This document shows, in pieces, positions 9,327 through 17,402 of a DNA stretch of 64,000 bases. This DNA comes from Sphingobium sp. EM0848 (GTDB lineage Bacteria > Pseudomonadota > Alphaproteobacteria > Sphingomonadales > Sphingomonadaceae), in assembly GCF_013375555.1 (NCBI RefSeq), contig NZ_JABXWB010000003.1:124001-188000 (forward strand), given 5' to 3'. Below the pieces are notes generated by a model. The model did no database searches. It was given only the letters and a program-made list of their open reading frames with translations, and had not been told where the DNA came from. Made by a program: the position numbers and the translations under genes. Numbering within the stretch: the first letter of the stretch is position 1; every line of letters begins with the position of its first letter.

Positions 9327-10106
9327 TCACCGCGGCGTCATGCGCAGCGCGCCGTCAAGGCGCACCGAAGCGCCGTTCATGTAGCCATTGCCGATCAAGA
9401 ACAGCACGGTCTCGGCATATTCCTCCGGCTTTCCCAGACGCTTGGGAAAGGGCACCGTCGCGGCCAGCGAATCCTGAACATTCTGCGGTAGCCCGGCCAG
9501 CATCGGGGTGCCCAATATCCCCGGCAGGATGACGTTGCAGCGAATGCCGTCGCCCATGAGATCGCGGGCGATCGGCAGGGTCATGCCCTTCACCCCGGCC
9601 TTCGAGGCGGCATAAGCGGCCTGGCCGATCTGCCCATCCTCGGCGGCGACGGAAGCGGTGTTGATGATGACGCCCCGCTCGCCATCCTCGAGCGGATCAA
9701 GCGTCAGCATGCCCGCCGCCGATTTGGCGATACAGGCAAAGGTTCCCACCAGATTGATGCTCACGGTGCGCATGAAGGCCGCGATGCGGTGGGCGACGGG
9801 GGTGCCGCTTTCCCTGTCGCGGCTGGCCGTCTTTTCGCCCGACGCAATGCCCGCGCAGTTGACGAGAATGCGCTCCTGCCCCTGCGCATCGCGCGCCCTG
9901 GCAAAGGCAGCGTCGACCGATGCCTCGTCGGTGACATCGACGGCGCAGAACAGGGCGCCGATCTCGGCCGCCAGTGCTTCGCCGCGCTCGGCATTCACGT
10001 CGAAGATCGCGACTCTGGCCCCCGCGTCACGCAGCGCCCGCGCGGTCGCCTCCCCCAATCCCGATGCGCCGCCGGTCACGACGGCGGGCATGTCCTTGAT
10101 CCGCAT
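9327..10106 (-). CDS. Short-chain dehydrogenase, HSD10-like 3-hydroxyacyl-CoA dehydrogenase type
   Basis: The 259-aa classical SDR has the NAD-binding TGGASGLG at residues ~12-19, an acidic D37-type residue after strand 2 (AIFDVN) favouring NAD, NCAG, and the catalytic Ser (NTAS) and YAASK. The sequence resembles type-10 17beta-HSD/3-hydroxyacyl-CoA dehydrogenases. Lying directly before a thiolase, the likely step is 3-hydroxyacyl-CoA to 3-oxoacyl-CoA. GGAGAGAG precedes ATG 10106. It is transcribed with the TetR gene 30 bp upstream. Confidence 0.85.
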   Translation of the reverse strand: MRIKDMPAVVTGGASGLGEATARALRDAGARVAIFDVNAERGEALAAEIGALFCAVDVTDEASVDAAFARARDAQGQERILVNCAGIASGEKTASRDRESGTPVAHRIAAFMRTVSINLVGTFACIAKSAAGMLTLDPLEDGERGVIINTASVAAEDGQIGQAAYAASKAGVKGMTLPIARDLMGDGIRCNVILPGILGTPMLAGLPQNVQDSLAATVPFPKRLGKPEEYAETVLFLIGNGYMNGASVRLDGALRMTPR

Positions 10107-10136
10107 TTTCTCTCTCCTATGGATATGGCTTCAGGT

Positions 10137-10793
10137 CTATGCTGGCCCAAGCCTCAGCGGCATGCACATGACGGCCACGATCTGCTCCATCGTGTCCTCC
10201 AGCGCTTCCTCGAACGTCTCCCCGAACATCTCCCCGTCCGTGCCATGATGGCGGACCAGTATGTTGAGGAACATGAGACTGATGCTGATGAGCCGCCGCT
10301 GCGCGACATGCGGCGGCAGATAATCGACCCGATCGCGCAGCAGATGGAGCGCGCGGGTCAGATGGGGCGGCTCCGATCCGCTGAAATCGCCAAATTCCGG
10401 AGAACGGCTTTGCAGCAGATACTGGCTGAGGAAGCTGGCATAGCTATGGTTGCCATCGGCGTCCTGAAGGTCGAGCTGCGGCAGCAGGATGATCTCCAAT
10501 ATGGTGCGCGCATCCTTCAGCCGCCCGCCTGCTTCCGCCCGGCGCAACAGGGTGCCGCGCGCGTCCTCCATCTGATCCATGCGAAAGTCGAAGATGGCGC
10601 GCACCAGTCCCTCACGCGATCCGAAATGATATTGCACCGCCGCGTGATTACCCTGCCCGGCCTGTGCGGCAATCTCGCGCATCGAGGCACCATGGATGCC
10701 TCCCTTCGCAAACAGCCGCTCACCGGCGAGGATGAGGCGGGTCTTGCCGTCGAGACTTTCGGTCGCCGCCCCATCCTCCAGCTGGTTATCCAT
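10137..10793 (-). CDS. TetR-family transcriptional regulator 1
   Basis: The 218-aa protein has an N-terminal TetR helix-turn-helix at residues ~15-65 (LFAKGGIHGASMREIAAQAGQG, then QYHFGSREGLV) and an all-helical ligand domain after it. It begins the leftward unit with the SDR and thiolase and is divergent from the LLM monooxygenase at 11138. It is therefore a candidate repressor for the 14-bp dyads of this cluster, most likely released by a pathway intermediate. ATG at 10793 was taken; GTG at 10808 is an alternative and neither has an ideal ribosome site. Confidence 0.85.
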   Translation of the reverse strand: MDNQLEDGAATESLDGKTRLILAGERLFAKGGIHGASMREIAAQAGQGNHAAVQYHFGSREGLVRAIFDFRMDQMEDARGTLLRRAEAGGRLKDARTILEIILLPQLDLQDADGNHSYASFLSQYLLQSRSPEFGDFSGSEPPHLTRALHLLRDRVDYLPPHVAQRRLISISLMFLNILVRHHGTDGEMFGETFEEALEDTMEQIVAVMCMPLRLGPA

Positions 10794-11020
10794 GCCCGCC
10801 ACCCACATTCCTTATTACATCTGTTTTAGAAATACCCGGCATTGAAGGCGGGCTGAAAAATATATTTCCAGAAACCGCCCCTTCCCAACCGCCGAAACCG
10901 ATCGCAGAAAAGTGGGCATATTGCAAGAATTTTAGCGGCATTTCGGCACAATATGTCGACGCACCGCGCTCACAGCCTCTGCGCGCCGGGCCAAAACCCT
11001 ACCCCAGACGCGAAATACAC

Positions 11021-11049
11021 TTGACTTAAATTCCCGCGCTGGATTATCC
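11021..11049 (+). promoter_or_regulatory. Candidate sigma70 promoter of LLM monooxygenase 1
   Basis: TTGACT at 11021-11026 and TTATCC at 11044-11049 are separated by 17 bp. Dyad A begins at the next base, so a bound repressor would cover the start site. Confidence 0.4.
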
Positions 11050-11063
11050 CTAATCACCGTTAG
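11050..11063. promoter_or_regulatory. Dyad A (CTAATCACCGTTAG), cluster operator
   Basis: This 14-bp site has half-sites CTAAT and (G)TTAG, matching the CTAAT-N4-ATTAG pattern at 9 of 10 fixed positions. It lies 75 bp upstream of the LLM monooxygenase start and abuts the candidate -10. Confidence 0.5.
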
Positions 11064-11137
11064 ACAGCCCTGGCCCATATGCCGCCCAAAGACGGCAGCC
11101 ATCGGCTCGTTGCGATTACGCTCAAGGAGAGACTTTC

Positions 11138-12277
11138 ATGGCGATGGAAACCGGCCTCATCTTCCACCCCTATATGCGCCCGGGCCGAACGGCGCGGCAG
11201 ACCTTCGAATGGGGCGTTCAGAACAGCGTGGCCTGCGACAAGGCAGGCTTCACCTCGATGATGATTTCCGAGCATGCCTCGCAGATCTGGGAGAATATCC
11301 CCAACCCCGAACTCATCATGGCCGCCGCCGCGTTGCAGACCAGCCAGATCAAATTCGCTCCGATGGCGCACATCCTGCCCCACCAGCATCCCGCCAAGCT
11401 CGCCATCATGGTCGGCTGGCTGTCGCAGATTCTGGAAGGCCGCTATTTCATGGGCATCGGCGCCGGCGCCTATCCGCAGGCCTCCTACATGCACGGCATC
11501 AGGGAAGCGGAGCCGCAGATGCTGAACGACATGGTGCGCGAATCCCTCACCATCATGGAGAAGATCTGGAAGCGCGAGCCCTTTTTCTACGAGGGCAAAT
11601 ATTGGGACGCCGGCTTTCCCGAGGAAACCCCGGCGGAAACCGAGGAAGACGAACAGCATATGCTGGCCGATTTCTCGCCCTGGAACGGCGCCTTTCCCGA
11701 ATTCGCCGTCACCGGGTTCAGCCAGAATTCGCCATCGATGAAGCTCGCAGGCGAACGCAACTTCAAGCCGGTATCGATCTTCTCCGGCCTCGACGCGCTC
11801 AAGCGTCACTGGGAAATCTATTCGGAGGCCAATATCAAGGCAGGCTTCACACCGAACCGCCAGCGCCATGCCGTCTCGCAGACCGTCTTCTGCGCGGATA
11901 CGGATGCAGAGGCCAAGCGGCTCGTGATGGAGGGGCCGATCGGTTATTGCTTCAACAAATATCTGATCCCGATCTGGCACCGCTTCGGCATGATGGATGG
12001 CTTCGCCAAGGACGCCGGCATCGATCCCAAGGACGCCGACCTCGAATTCCTGGTCGATAATGTCTTCGTCGTCGGCTCGCCCGACACCGTCGTCGACAAG
12101 CTCAACACGCTGTTCGAACAATGCGGCGGTTGGGGCACGCTCCAGGTCGAAGCCCATGACTATTATGACGATCCGTCGCCCTGGTTCTATTCGCTCGAAC
12201 TGCTCGCCAAGGAAGTCGCCCCCCGCGTGAAGCTGCCGGGCACGCGCGAAGCGGTGAGTGAGGCGGCGGTCGCCTGA
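11138..12277 (+). CDS. Luciferase-like (LLM) flavin monooxygenase, diketocamphane-monooxygenase-like
   Basis: The 379-aa protein is of the bacterial-luciferase superfamily, which uses reduced FMN delivered by a separate reductase. Long blocks (RTARQTFEW, ISEHASQIWENIP, FAPMAHILPHQHPAKLAI, WLSQILEGRYF, IMEKIWKREPFF, AVTGFSQNSPSMK) closely follow the type II Baeyer-Villiger diketocamphane monooxygenases of camphor-degrading Pseudomonas as I remember them. Expected role: insertion of O next to a ring ketone to make a lactone, with FMNH2 supplied by the reductase at 20281. AAGGAG precedes ATG 11138. It is transcribed alone from a dyad-bearing promoter and ends at a strong terminator. The family is firm; the diketocamphane-like subtype is by memory, not alignment. 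Confidence 0.85.
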   Translation: MAMETGLIFHPYMRPGRTARQTFEWGVQNSVACDKAGFTSMMISEHASQIWENIPNPELIMAAAALQTSQIKFAPMAHILPHQHPAKLAIMVGWLSQILEGRYFMGIGAGAYPQASYMHGIREAEPQMLNDMVRESLTIMEKIWKREPFFYEGKYWDAGFPEETPAETEEDEQHMLADFSPWNGAFPEFAVTGFSQNSPSMKLAGERNFKPVSIFSGLDALKRHWEIYSEANIKAGFTPNRQRHAVSQTVFCADTDAEAKRLVMEGPIGYCFNKYLIPIWHRFGMMDGFAKDAGIDPKDADLEFLVDNVFVVGSPDTVVDKLNTLFEQCGGWGTLQVEAHDYYDDPSPWFYSLELLAKEVAPRVKLPGTREAVSEAAVA

Positions 12278-12294
12278 TCTTCGGATCGCAACGC

Positions 12295-12335
12295 AAAAAG
12301 GGGCGGGAGATCATCGATCTCTCACCCCTTTTTTT
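12295..12335 (+). terminator. Intrinsic terminator after LLM monooxygenase 1
   Basis: AAAAAGGGG...CCCCTTTTTTT brackets an inner stem (GGAGAT/ATCTC) and ends in a T run. It starts 18 bp after the stop codon. Confidence 0.8.
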
Positions 12336-12376
12336 GTGCCTGAAAAAGCGATGCGCGCAGTACGCGCCTAGCCCGC

Positions 12377-13410
12377 CTTATTCATGAGGTTGGATGTGAG
12401 GGGTTGACGGGAGTGGCCTAAGCGCTTGGCTTGCTGTAGGAAATTGGATGTCTAGACCAACCTGCAGCGAGGCAAAAAATGCCACAGGCCACTCCCGCCG
12501 GGAGCGACGATAGTGCGGCGGTGATTTCGTTTCCAGCAGTGTCGCGCAAGAAAGTGGCAGGCGCCTTCGATGGAGGCCGGTTGACCTCGGACGGTGGGGT
12601 TCTGCTGCTGGCTCAGGCCGAGCGCGCAATGGGTATCTGCCGGCAGCTCGCGGCCTGCATTGCCGATCCGCGCGATCCTTCGCGGGTCACCCATAAGCTC
12701 GATGATATCCTGCGGGCGCGGATCCTGGCGATCGCCTGCGGCTACGAAGACGCTGACGGCCTTGATGCCCTGCGCGCCAACCCTGACATCGTCGCCGCCG
12801 CCGATGCCTGTGCGGTCAAGCGTGCCGAGAAACAGCGCGTGGTCCTGCGTAGCTATGCCGAGATCCGCTATGGGGCGAAAAGCTGGAAGTGTCAGCGCCG
12901 CGTCGTCGCCCGGATTGAAGCCAGCACCCTGGGCATGGATATCCGCTACGTCGTCACTTCCCTGGCACAGGGCTCCGCCGAACATATCTACGACAGCCTT
13001 TATTGCGCCCGGGGCCAGGCCGAAAACCTGATCAAGCGGCACAAGAGCCAGCTCAGCAGCGATCGCACCTCGTGCCGATCGGCCAACGCCAACCAGATGC
13101 GGCTCATTCTGCACACCGCTGCCTATTGGTTGATGTGGCGCATCCAGCAGGCTGTCCCCAAAGCAGCAGCCCTTGCCAATGCCGAGTTCGCCACCCTGCG
13201 CCTGCGGCTCCTCAAAGTCGCCGCCCGCGTAATCGAAACCGCAAGCCGAATCCGCGTCGCCTTCGCTTCCGCCTGTCCTGATGCCAACACGTTCCGGGCT
13301 GTCGCCGCCGCGCTCAGGTCCGCGCCGACATAGCCCACGCGGCCGTGCCGCTGAACCACACAACCCGCTCCTTCAACCCGAAAGCCTATCAAACATCCGC
13401 GGTGAAATAG
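12377..13410 (+). mobile_element. IS1380-family element, internally deleted
   Basis: The element consists of the shortened transposase plus short flanks. Imperfect terminal similarity exists between about 12377 (TTATTCATGAGGTTGGATGT) and the inverse of about 13390-13410 (TATTTCACCGCGGATGTTT). The exact ends are uncertain. It sits between two catabolic transcription units without breaking a gene. Confidence 0.5.
12479..13333 (+). pseudogene. IS1380-family transposase with in-frame internal deletion
   Basis: The 284-aa open frame starts like an intact IS1380 transposase (AFDGGRLTSDGGVLLLAQAE, DPRDPSRVTHKLDDILRARI, GYEDADGLDALRANPDI). At about residue 104 it jumps to the C-terminal region (YGAKSWKCQRRVVARIEAS, GQAENLIKRHKSQL, ANQMRLILHTAAYWLMW). 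The family is normally about 430-460 aa, so roughly 150 residues, including part of the DDE catalytic core, are lost without breaking the frame. It is probably inactive but mobilisable in trans if the ends are intact. Confidence 0.75.
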
Positions 13411-13506
13411 ACGCAGCACGATCGCTCGTCCCGATCATACAGCAGATAGTGTAGTAGGCCGGCCACCGGCGGAAAAGACATCGTCACGAATAAGATGGGC
13501 TAAAGG

Positions 13507-14100
13507 TCAGGGACGTTCGACCGCGAACCCGTGGAGAAGCAGATGGGCCGCCTGTTCGGCAATCTGCGCAGGCCCCAGCTTTCCCGGACGATACCAGGAC
13601 GAGCAGGAATCGAGCATCGCAATCAGGAACTTGCGAACGACAGTGGCGTCCAGAGCCTTGGCACCGCTGCCGTCGGCCTGAGCGGCGACGATCAAATCGC
13701 GCCAGTAGTTATCAAAGCTGGAATAGGCCGCCAGCACGCGCTGACGCATCTCATCGGGCAAGTCATCGAACACGCGCGACACAGCCGAGGAATAGTCATC
13801 ACCCGTCAACAGGAAGTCGACATGCGCGACAATCGCCGCGCGCAGGCGCACCATCGGCGATGCCCCCGGTCCCAGCCCTTCCACGCGCGCCATGATGTGG
13901 CGGTTGTTATGATAGATGCCCTCCATCATCACTTCCTCGACCAGATGGTCCTTGGACGGGAAATGATGATAGATGCTGGGGGCCAGCATGCCGGCCCCCT
14001 TTGCAATGTCGCTCAGCTTGGCGCCGGCCAGCCCCTTTTGCCGCAGGATCGCGGCGGCGGAATCCAGAATGCGCGTTCGGCCATTATCTGCTTGTGCCAT
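13507..14100 (-). CDS. TetR-family transcriptional regulator 2
   Basis: The 197-aa protein has a TetR N-terminal domain (TRILDSAAAILRQKGLAGAKLSDIAKGAG, then SIYHHFPSKDHLV; residues ~8-58) and a C-terminal helical domain of the AcrR type. It is the last gene of the leftward LLM2-ECH1-lactonase-TetR unit (54 bp after the lactonase), so it is probably expressed with and regulates that unit. GAGGG precedes ATG 14100. Like TetR1 it is a candidate binder of the 14-bp dyads; in the Pseudomonas camphor system the repressor CamR is also TetR-type. Confidence 0.85.
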   Translation of the reverse strand: MAQADNGRTRILDSAAAILRQKGLAGAKLSDIAKGAGMLAPSIYHHFPSKDHLVEEVMMEGIYHNNRHIMARVEGLGPGASPMVRLRAAIVAHVDFLLTGDDYSSAVSRVFDDLPDEMRQRVLAAYSSFDNYWRDLIVAAQADGSGAKALDATVVRKFLIAMLDSCSSWYRPGKLGPAQIAEQAAHLLLHGFAVERP

Positions 14101-14154
14101 GAACCCTCTTAACCGCTATTTCAGCGAAATACAGTCCTTTCGCCTATGGCGAGC

Positions 14155-15090
14155 CTATCCGGCGAAAGGCGTGTTTGGGACGCCTGCGGCGGGAGGATCG
14201 AGAATCTCGAACAGACCACCGGCCAGCGGCTGCTGCGCGAAGATTTCGGGCGTGAAACCCTGCGAACCGGTGATCAGGAACAGCCGACTATAATCTGTAC
14301 CGCCAAAGGCAGGGCGAAGACCGCGCCGGACCGGCAGGCGCCGCTCCTCCAATAAGGTGGCATCCGGCGCAAAGCGACGCAACATCCAGCTTTCGTAAAA
14401 GGCCATCCAGATACAGCCTTCGACATCGACGGCCATGCCGTCGGGATAGCCATCCTCCGGCTTGAACGTCAGGAAATCGCGGCGGTTGGACAGGGTGCCA
14501 TCCTCCGCCAAATCATAGGCCCAGCTCACCAGCGGCATGGAATCGTTCACATAAGCGATCCTGCCATCGGGGCTGAACGCCGGGCCATTGGCGGTGACGA
14601 TATTGCGTTCCTGCGTGCTGACCGTTCCATCGGCATCGAGCCGGTAGAGTTCGCCCGTGCTGCGGACCTCGAAATTGCCAAGCGTGCTTTCCTTATCCTC
14701 AGCCGTGGTGCTTTCGTCCCACTGGCTGGAATCGCAGGACCCTGACCAGTAGCGCCCCTTGCGGTCGGTGACGCCGTCATTCAGGCGCGCGACTTTCGGG
14801 TTGGGGATGGGATGGATGAAGGGCTGGTAAATCCCCCGCCGGGGATCGATATGGGCGAAACCGTCGGCGCAGGAGGCGACGAAGCCGCCGCTTGCCCGCG
14901 GCGCGATGGCGCTGATCCAGGCTGGCGCGTCCCACCGGCCCTTCTCGCCGCTCTCCAGATGATACCAGTTGACGCTCGGCGCTTCGATATCGACCCAATA
15001 GATGCAGCCGTCCCGATCGTCCCAGATGGTGCTTTCGCCCAGGATCGCCTTCGCATCCCACAGGCAGCGCCAGCCTTCGCCTTCCATCAT
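14155..15090 (-). CDS. SMP-30/gluconolactonase-like lactone hydrolase
   Basis: The 311-aa six-bladed propeller is of the SMP-30/gluconolactonase/LRE family, which hydrolyses lactones with one bound metal. Recognisable blocks are GESTIWDDRDGCIYWVDI at the N-terminus (Glu metal ligand), ARLNDGVTDRKGRYWSGS (Asn-Asp), YVNDSMPLVSWAYD and GYPDGMAVDVEGCIW. The ligand residues appear conserved. A longer open frame extends to 15603 but overlaps the crotonase gene; ATG 15090, 20 bp after that gene's stop, is the natural start. Expected role here: opening the lactone produced by the flavin monooxygenases. The substrate is inferred from context. Confidence 0.85.
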   Translation of the reverse strand: MMEGEGWRCLWDAKAILGESTIWDDRDGCIYWVDIEAPSVNWYHLESGEKGRWDAPAWISAIAPRASGGFVASCADGFAHIDPRRGIYQPFIHPIPNPKVARLNDGVTDRKGRYWSGSCDSSQWDESTTAEDKESTLGNFEVRSTGELYRLDADGTVSTQERNIVTANGPAFSPDGRIAYVNDSMPLVSWAYDLAEDGTLSNRRDFLTFKPEDGYPDGMAVDVEGCIWMAFYESWMLRRFAPDATLLEERRLPVRRGLRPAFGGTDYSRLFLITGSQGFTPEIFAQQPLAGGLFEILDPPAAGVPNTPFAG

Positions 15091-15110
15091 AGCCTCATCC
15101 CGTCCTTCTA

Positions 15111-15956
15111 TCAGAGCTTCACGATCGGATCGCCAAAGGGTTCGTCGCGTTGCCGCACGGCTTCCTTGAGGCCCTGCGTCCGCACGGTTTCGTTGAAGCG
15201 CGTCCGGCTCGCCGCCAGATGCCCCCGCGCATCCATTTCCGCCGCCATGCGCTGCAAGGTGCGCGCGCCCATCAGTTCGAGGCCGATGTTGACGATCCGC
15301 TTGTTGGCGCTCAGCAGATCGGGATCGATCAGCGCCAGCCGCGCCGCGAGCGCTTCGACCTCCGCCTCCAACTGGTCGGCGGGAACGGCCTTGAGCGCCA
15401 GGCCGATCCGGGCCGCATCCTCGCCCCGAATGGAATCCCCGGTCAGCAGCAATCGCTTCGCCCATTGCGGCCCCGCCAGATAGAGCCACATATGGCTCGG
15501 CAGCGACCCCTGCGACCGCGCGGGCGGAAAGCCGAAGATCGCATCGTCCGCGCAGATCACCATGTCGCAGAGCAGGGCCAGATCGGTCCCTCCCGCCAGA
15601 CAACGGCCATGGACCTGCGCGATCACCGGCTTGTGCATGTCGAACAGCGCCATGCGCAGCCGTTGCGCCCGTTCCTGATGCCAGCTGTCATCGTCGAACT
15701 TCGCCCGCCCGCGCCGGTGATCGACCTGTCCGGGGATCGGCTGGTCATATTTCTGCAGGTCATAACCCGAACAGAAATCCGGCCCCGCAGCCTTCAGCAC
15801 CACCGCATGGACGCGAACATCCTCATCAGCGTCCCACAGCATCGCATTCAGCTGCTCCTGCAACTCCTCGCTCAACGCGTTGCGCTTTTCGGGCCGGTTC
15901 AGCGTAATCCACGCCGTCCCGTCACGCACATCGTACAGGAGCAATGGCTCGGTCAT
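15111..15956 (-). CDS. Crotonase-fold protein (enoyl-CoA hydratase/isomerase family) 1
   Basis: The 281-aa crotonase has the oxyanion-hole block QVHGRCLAGGTDLAL at about residue 115 and ITLNRPEKRNALS at the N-terminus. The two glutamates that act in true enoyl-CoA hydratases are not conserved (AGGTDLALLCD has D at the first, GFPPARSQGS has A at the second), so simple hydration is unlikely. Isomerase, C-C hydrolase or ring-opening activity on a CoA thioester is more plausible. It is second in the leftward unit, 47 bp after LLM2. GAGAGGATGAGG precedes ATG 15956. Confidence 0.8.
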   Translation of the reverse strand: MTEPLLLYDVRDGTAWITLNRPEKRNALSEELQEQLNAMLWDADEDVRVHAVVLKAAGPDFCSGYDLQKYDQPIPGQVDHRRGRAKFDDDSWHQERAQRLRMALFDMHKPVIAQVHGRCLAGGTDLALLCDMVICADDAIFGFPPARSQGSLPSHMWLYLAGPQWAKRLLLTGDSIRGEDAARIGLALKAVPADQLEAEVEALAARLALIDPDLLSANKRIVNIGLELMGARTLQRMAAEMDARGHLAASRTRFNETVRTQGLKEAVRQRDEPFGDPIVKL

Positions 15957-16003
15957 CCTGTCCTCATCCTCTCAAAAGGCGCCGATCCTGATCGGCCGCC
16001 GCA

Positions 16004-17110
16004 TCATGCCAAAGTCTGCACGCCGACCGGAGCGACCGGCGCGGACACATCGATATCCTTGAGATGGGGCAGGACCTTGCGCGCAAAAAGCTCGTAATTT
16101 TCCCGACCCACCTCGAAGGGCATGTCGCCAAACTGGGTATAGATGATGAAGCTGCCCACGTCGAAGCGATCGACCATCGCCTTCAGCTTTTCCAGCACCT
16201 CTTCCGGGCGGCCCCATATCTGGAGATCGGCGAGGAAATTGTTGAATTTCTCGATGCCGTTCTTCTCCACGCTGGCCGCCAGCGCGCCATAATATTCATA
16301 GCCTTCGATCGACGCGAATTCCTTGTTGCCGAACTGATAGAAGGAGGAGGTGGAGCGGGCATATTCGACCAGATATTTATCGCGCATCTCCTGCGCCTTC
16401 GCCGCATCCTCATTGACCGCGACGAAGGCGACGACCACCGGCTTGGGCGCGGGACGGCCCTGCATCGCGAAGAAACGCTCGCGATAGCTGGTGATATCCT
16501 CCTCGACCCGGTCCCAGGGCTTCTGCGCGATGATCATCAGCCCGACGTCCAGATTGGCCATCAGCTTGACCGATTCCGGCGACACGGCGGAGGCGAACAC
16601 GCGACCCCGATAGCTGGCATAGGGGCGCGGACGCAGCTCGACGCGGGGCTGCTTCAAATAGTCGCCGTCATATTCCATGACGCCGGTTTCCAGCGCTTCC
16701 AGCAGGGCTTCGGCATATTCGCGGAAACGCTTGCGCGCCTCGCCCATGGGCACGCCGAAGCCGTCAAACTCCTCCTTGCCCAGACCCCGGCCAATGCCCA
16801 GAATTGCCCGCCCTTCGGAGAACTGGTCGAGCAGGAGGAAGCTTTCCGCGATGCGAACCGGGTTCTGCCACGGCAACACGGTGACGGTCGTGCCGAGCTT
16901 GATCCGCTTGGTCTGGCCCGCCACCCAGGACAGGAACTGGGGCACGTTGGGCGTCATCATATAGCCGGTGAAATGATGCTCCGGCGTCCAGACGGAATCG
17001 AAGCCCTGATCTTCGGCGCGCGCCGCCAGCGAGAGTTCGTGACGGAACACGTCGATATCGCTGACCTTGTCGTTCAGATTCTGGAACGTCAGCCCCAATC
17101 CCACATCCAT
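16004..17110 (-). CDS. Luciferase-like (LLM) flavin-dependent oxidoreductase 2
   Basis: The 368-aa bacterial-luciferase-family protein contains DSVWTPEHHFTGYMMTP (flavin-side EHH motif), IKLGTTVTVLPWQNPVRIAE and GRAILGIGRGLGKEEFDGFG. It differs clearly from LLM1, so the two should act on different ketones or one may be a two-component hydroxylase. GGAGG lies 6 bases before ATG 17110, which is better than the in-frame start 12 bp upstream. It is the first gene of a leftward four-gene unit and has dyad B 34 bp upstream. It would depend on the flavin reductase at 20281. Confidence 0.85.
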   Translation of the reverse strand: MDVGLGLTFQNLNDKVSDIDVFRHELSLAARAEDQGFDSVWTPEHHFTGYMMTPNVPQFLSWVAGQTKRIKLGTTVTVLPWQNPVRIAESFLLLDQFSEGRAILGIGRGLGKEEFDGFGVPMGEARKRFREYAEALLEALETGVMEYDGDYLKQPRVELRPRPYASYRGRVFASAVSPESVKLMANLDVGLMIIAQKPWDRVEEDITSYRERFFAMQGRPAPKPVVVAFVAVNEDAAKAQEMRDKYLVEYARSTSSFYQFGNKEFASIEGYEYYGALAASVEKNGIEKFNNFLADLQIWGRPEEVLEKLKAMVDRFDVGSFIIYTQFGDMPFEVGRENYELFARKVLPHLKDIDVSAPVAPVGVQTLA

Positions 17111-17143
17111 ATTCGCCTCCAAATCGCATCTCTTGGAATTAAA

Positions 17144-17157
17144 CTAATTATAATTAG
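17144..17157. promoter_or_regulatory. Dyad B (CTAATTATAATTAG), cluster operator
   Basis: This is a perfect 14-bp palindrome 34 bp upstream of LLM2. It contains TATAAT on both strands, so binding would overlap a -10 element. Confidence 0.6.
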
Positions 17158-17369
17158 GCTGATTTGGCAAGCCCCTTCGCACGGCAAAGCTGCCCACGAG
17201 GCCATTTTCGGCCACTAAGAAAGTCGGAAATCCGCTCAAATATTGCTATTTTATCTCATTATATCTGCTACTTAAATGATATTTCATTTTCCCTTTAAAA
17301 TCGAAGGCAGAGACGGGAAACGACAGCGAAAAACCGTCGCCCTTGACGAACATGGCGTAAATTTGCATC

Positions 17370-17383
17370 ATAACAGAAATTAG
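17370..17383. promoter_or_regulatory. Dyad F (ATAACAGAAATTAG), cluster operator variant
   Basis: It fits the pattern CTAAT-N4-ATTAG at 8 of 10 fixed positions and lies 20 bp before the ligase start. The same ATAAC-N4-ATTAG form recurs at dyad G before the SDR at 23465. Confidence 0.45.
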
Positions 17384-17402
17384 GCAGAGGAGATTTCGAC
17401 CG

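Larger units (their letters stand above)
10794..11137. other. Divergent intergenic region, TetR1 / LLM monooxygenase
   Basis: This 344-bp gap contains the promoter and dyad A described separately at its right end. No other gene is visible. Confidence 0.5.

Noticed and set aside
8203..9384. Long plus-strand open frame opposite the thiolase gene
   Set aside because: It is the GC-rich antisense shadow of a fully conserved thiolase and has no family resemblance of its own.
14155..15603. A single 482-codon open frame on the minus strand
   Set aside because: Only the part from 15090 matches SMP-30. The upstream part is the wrong frame of the crotonase gene at 15111-15956.
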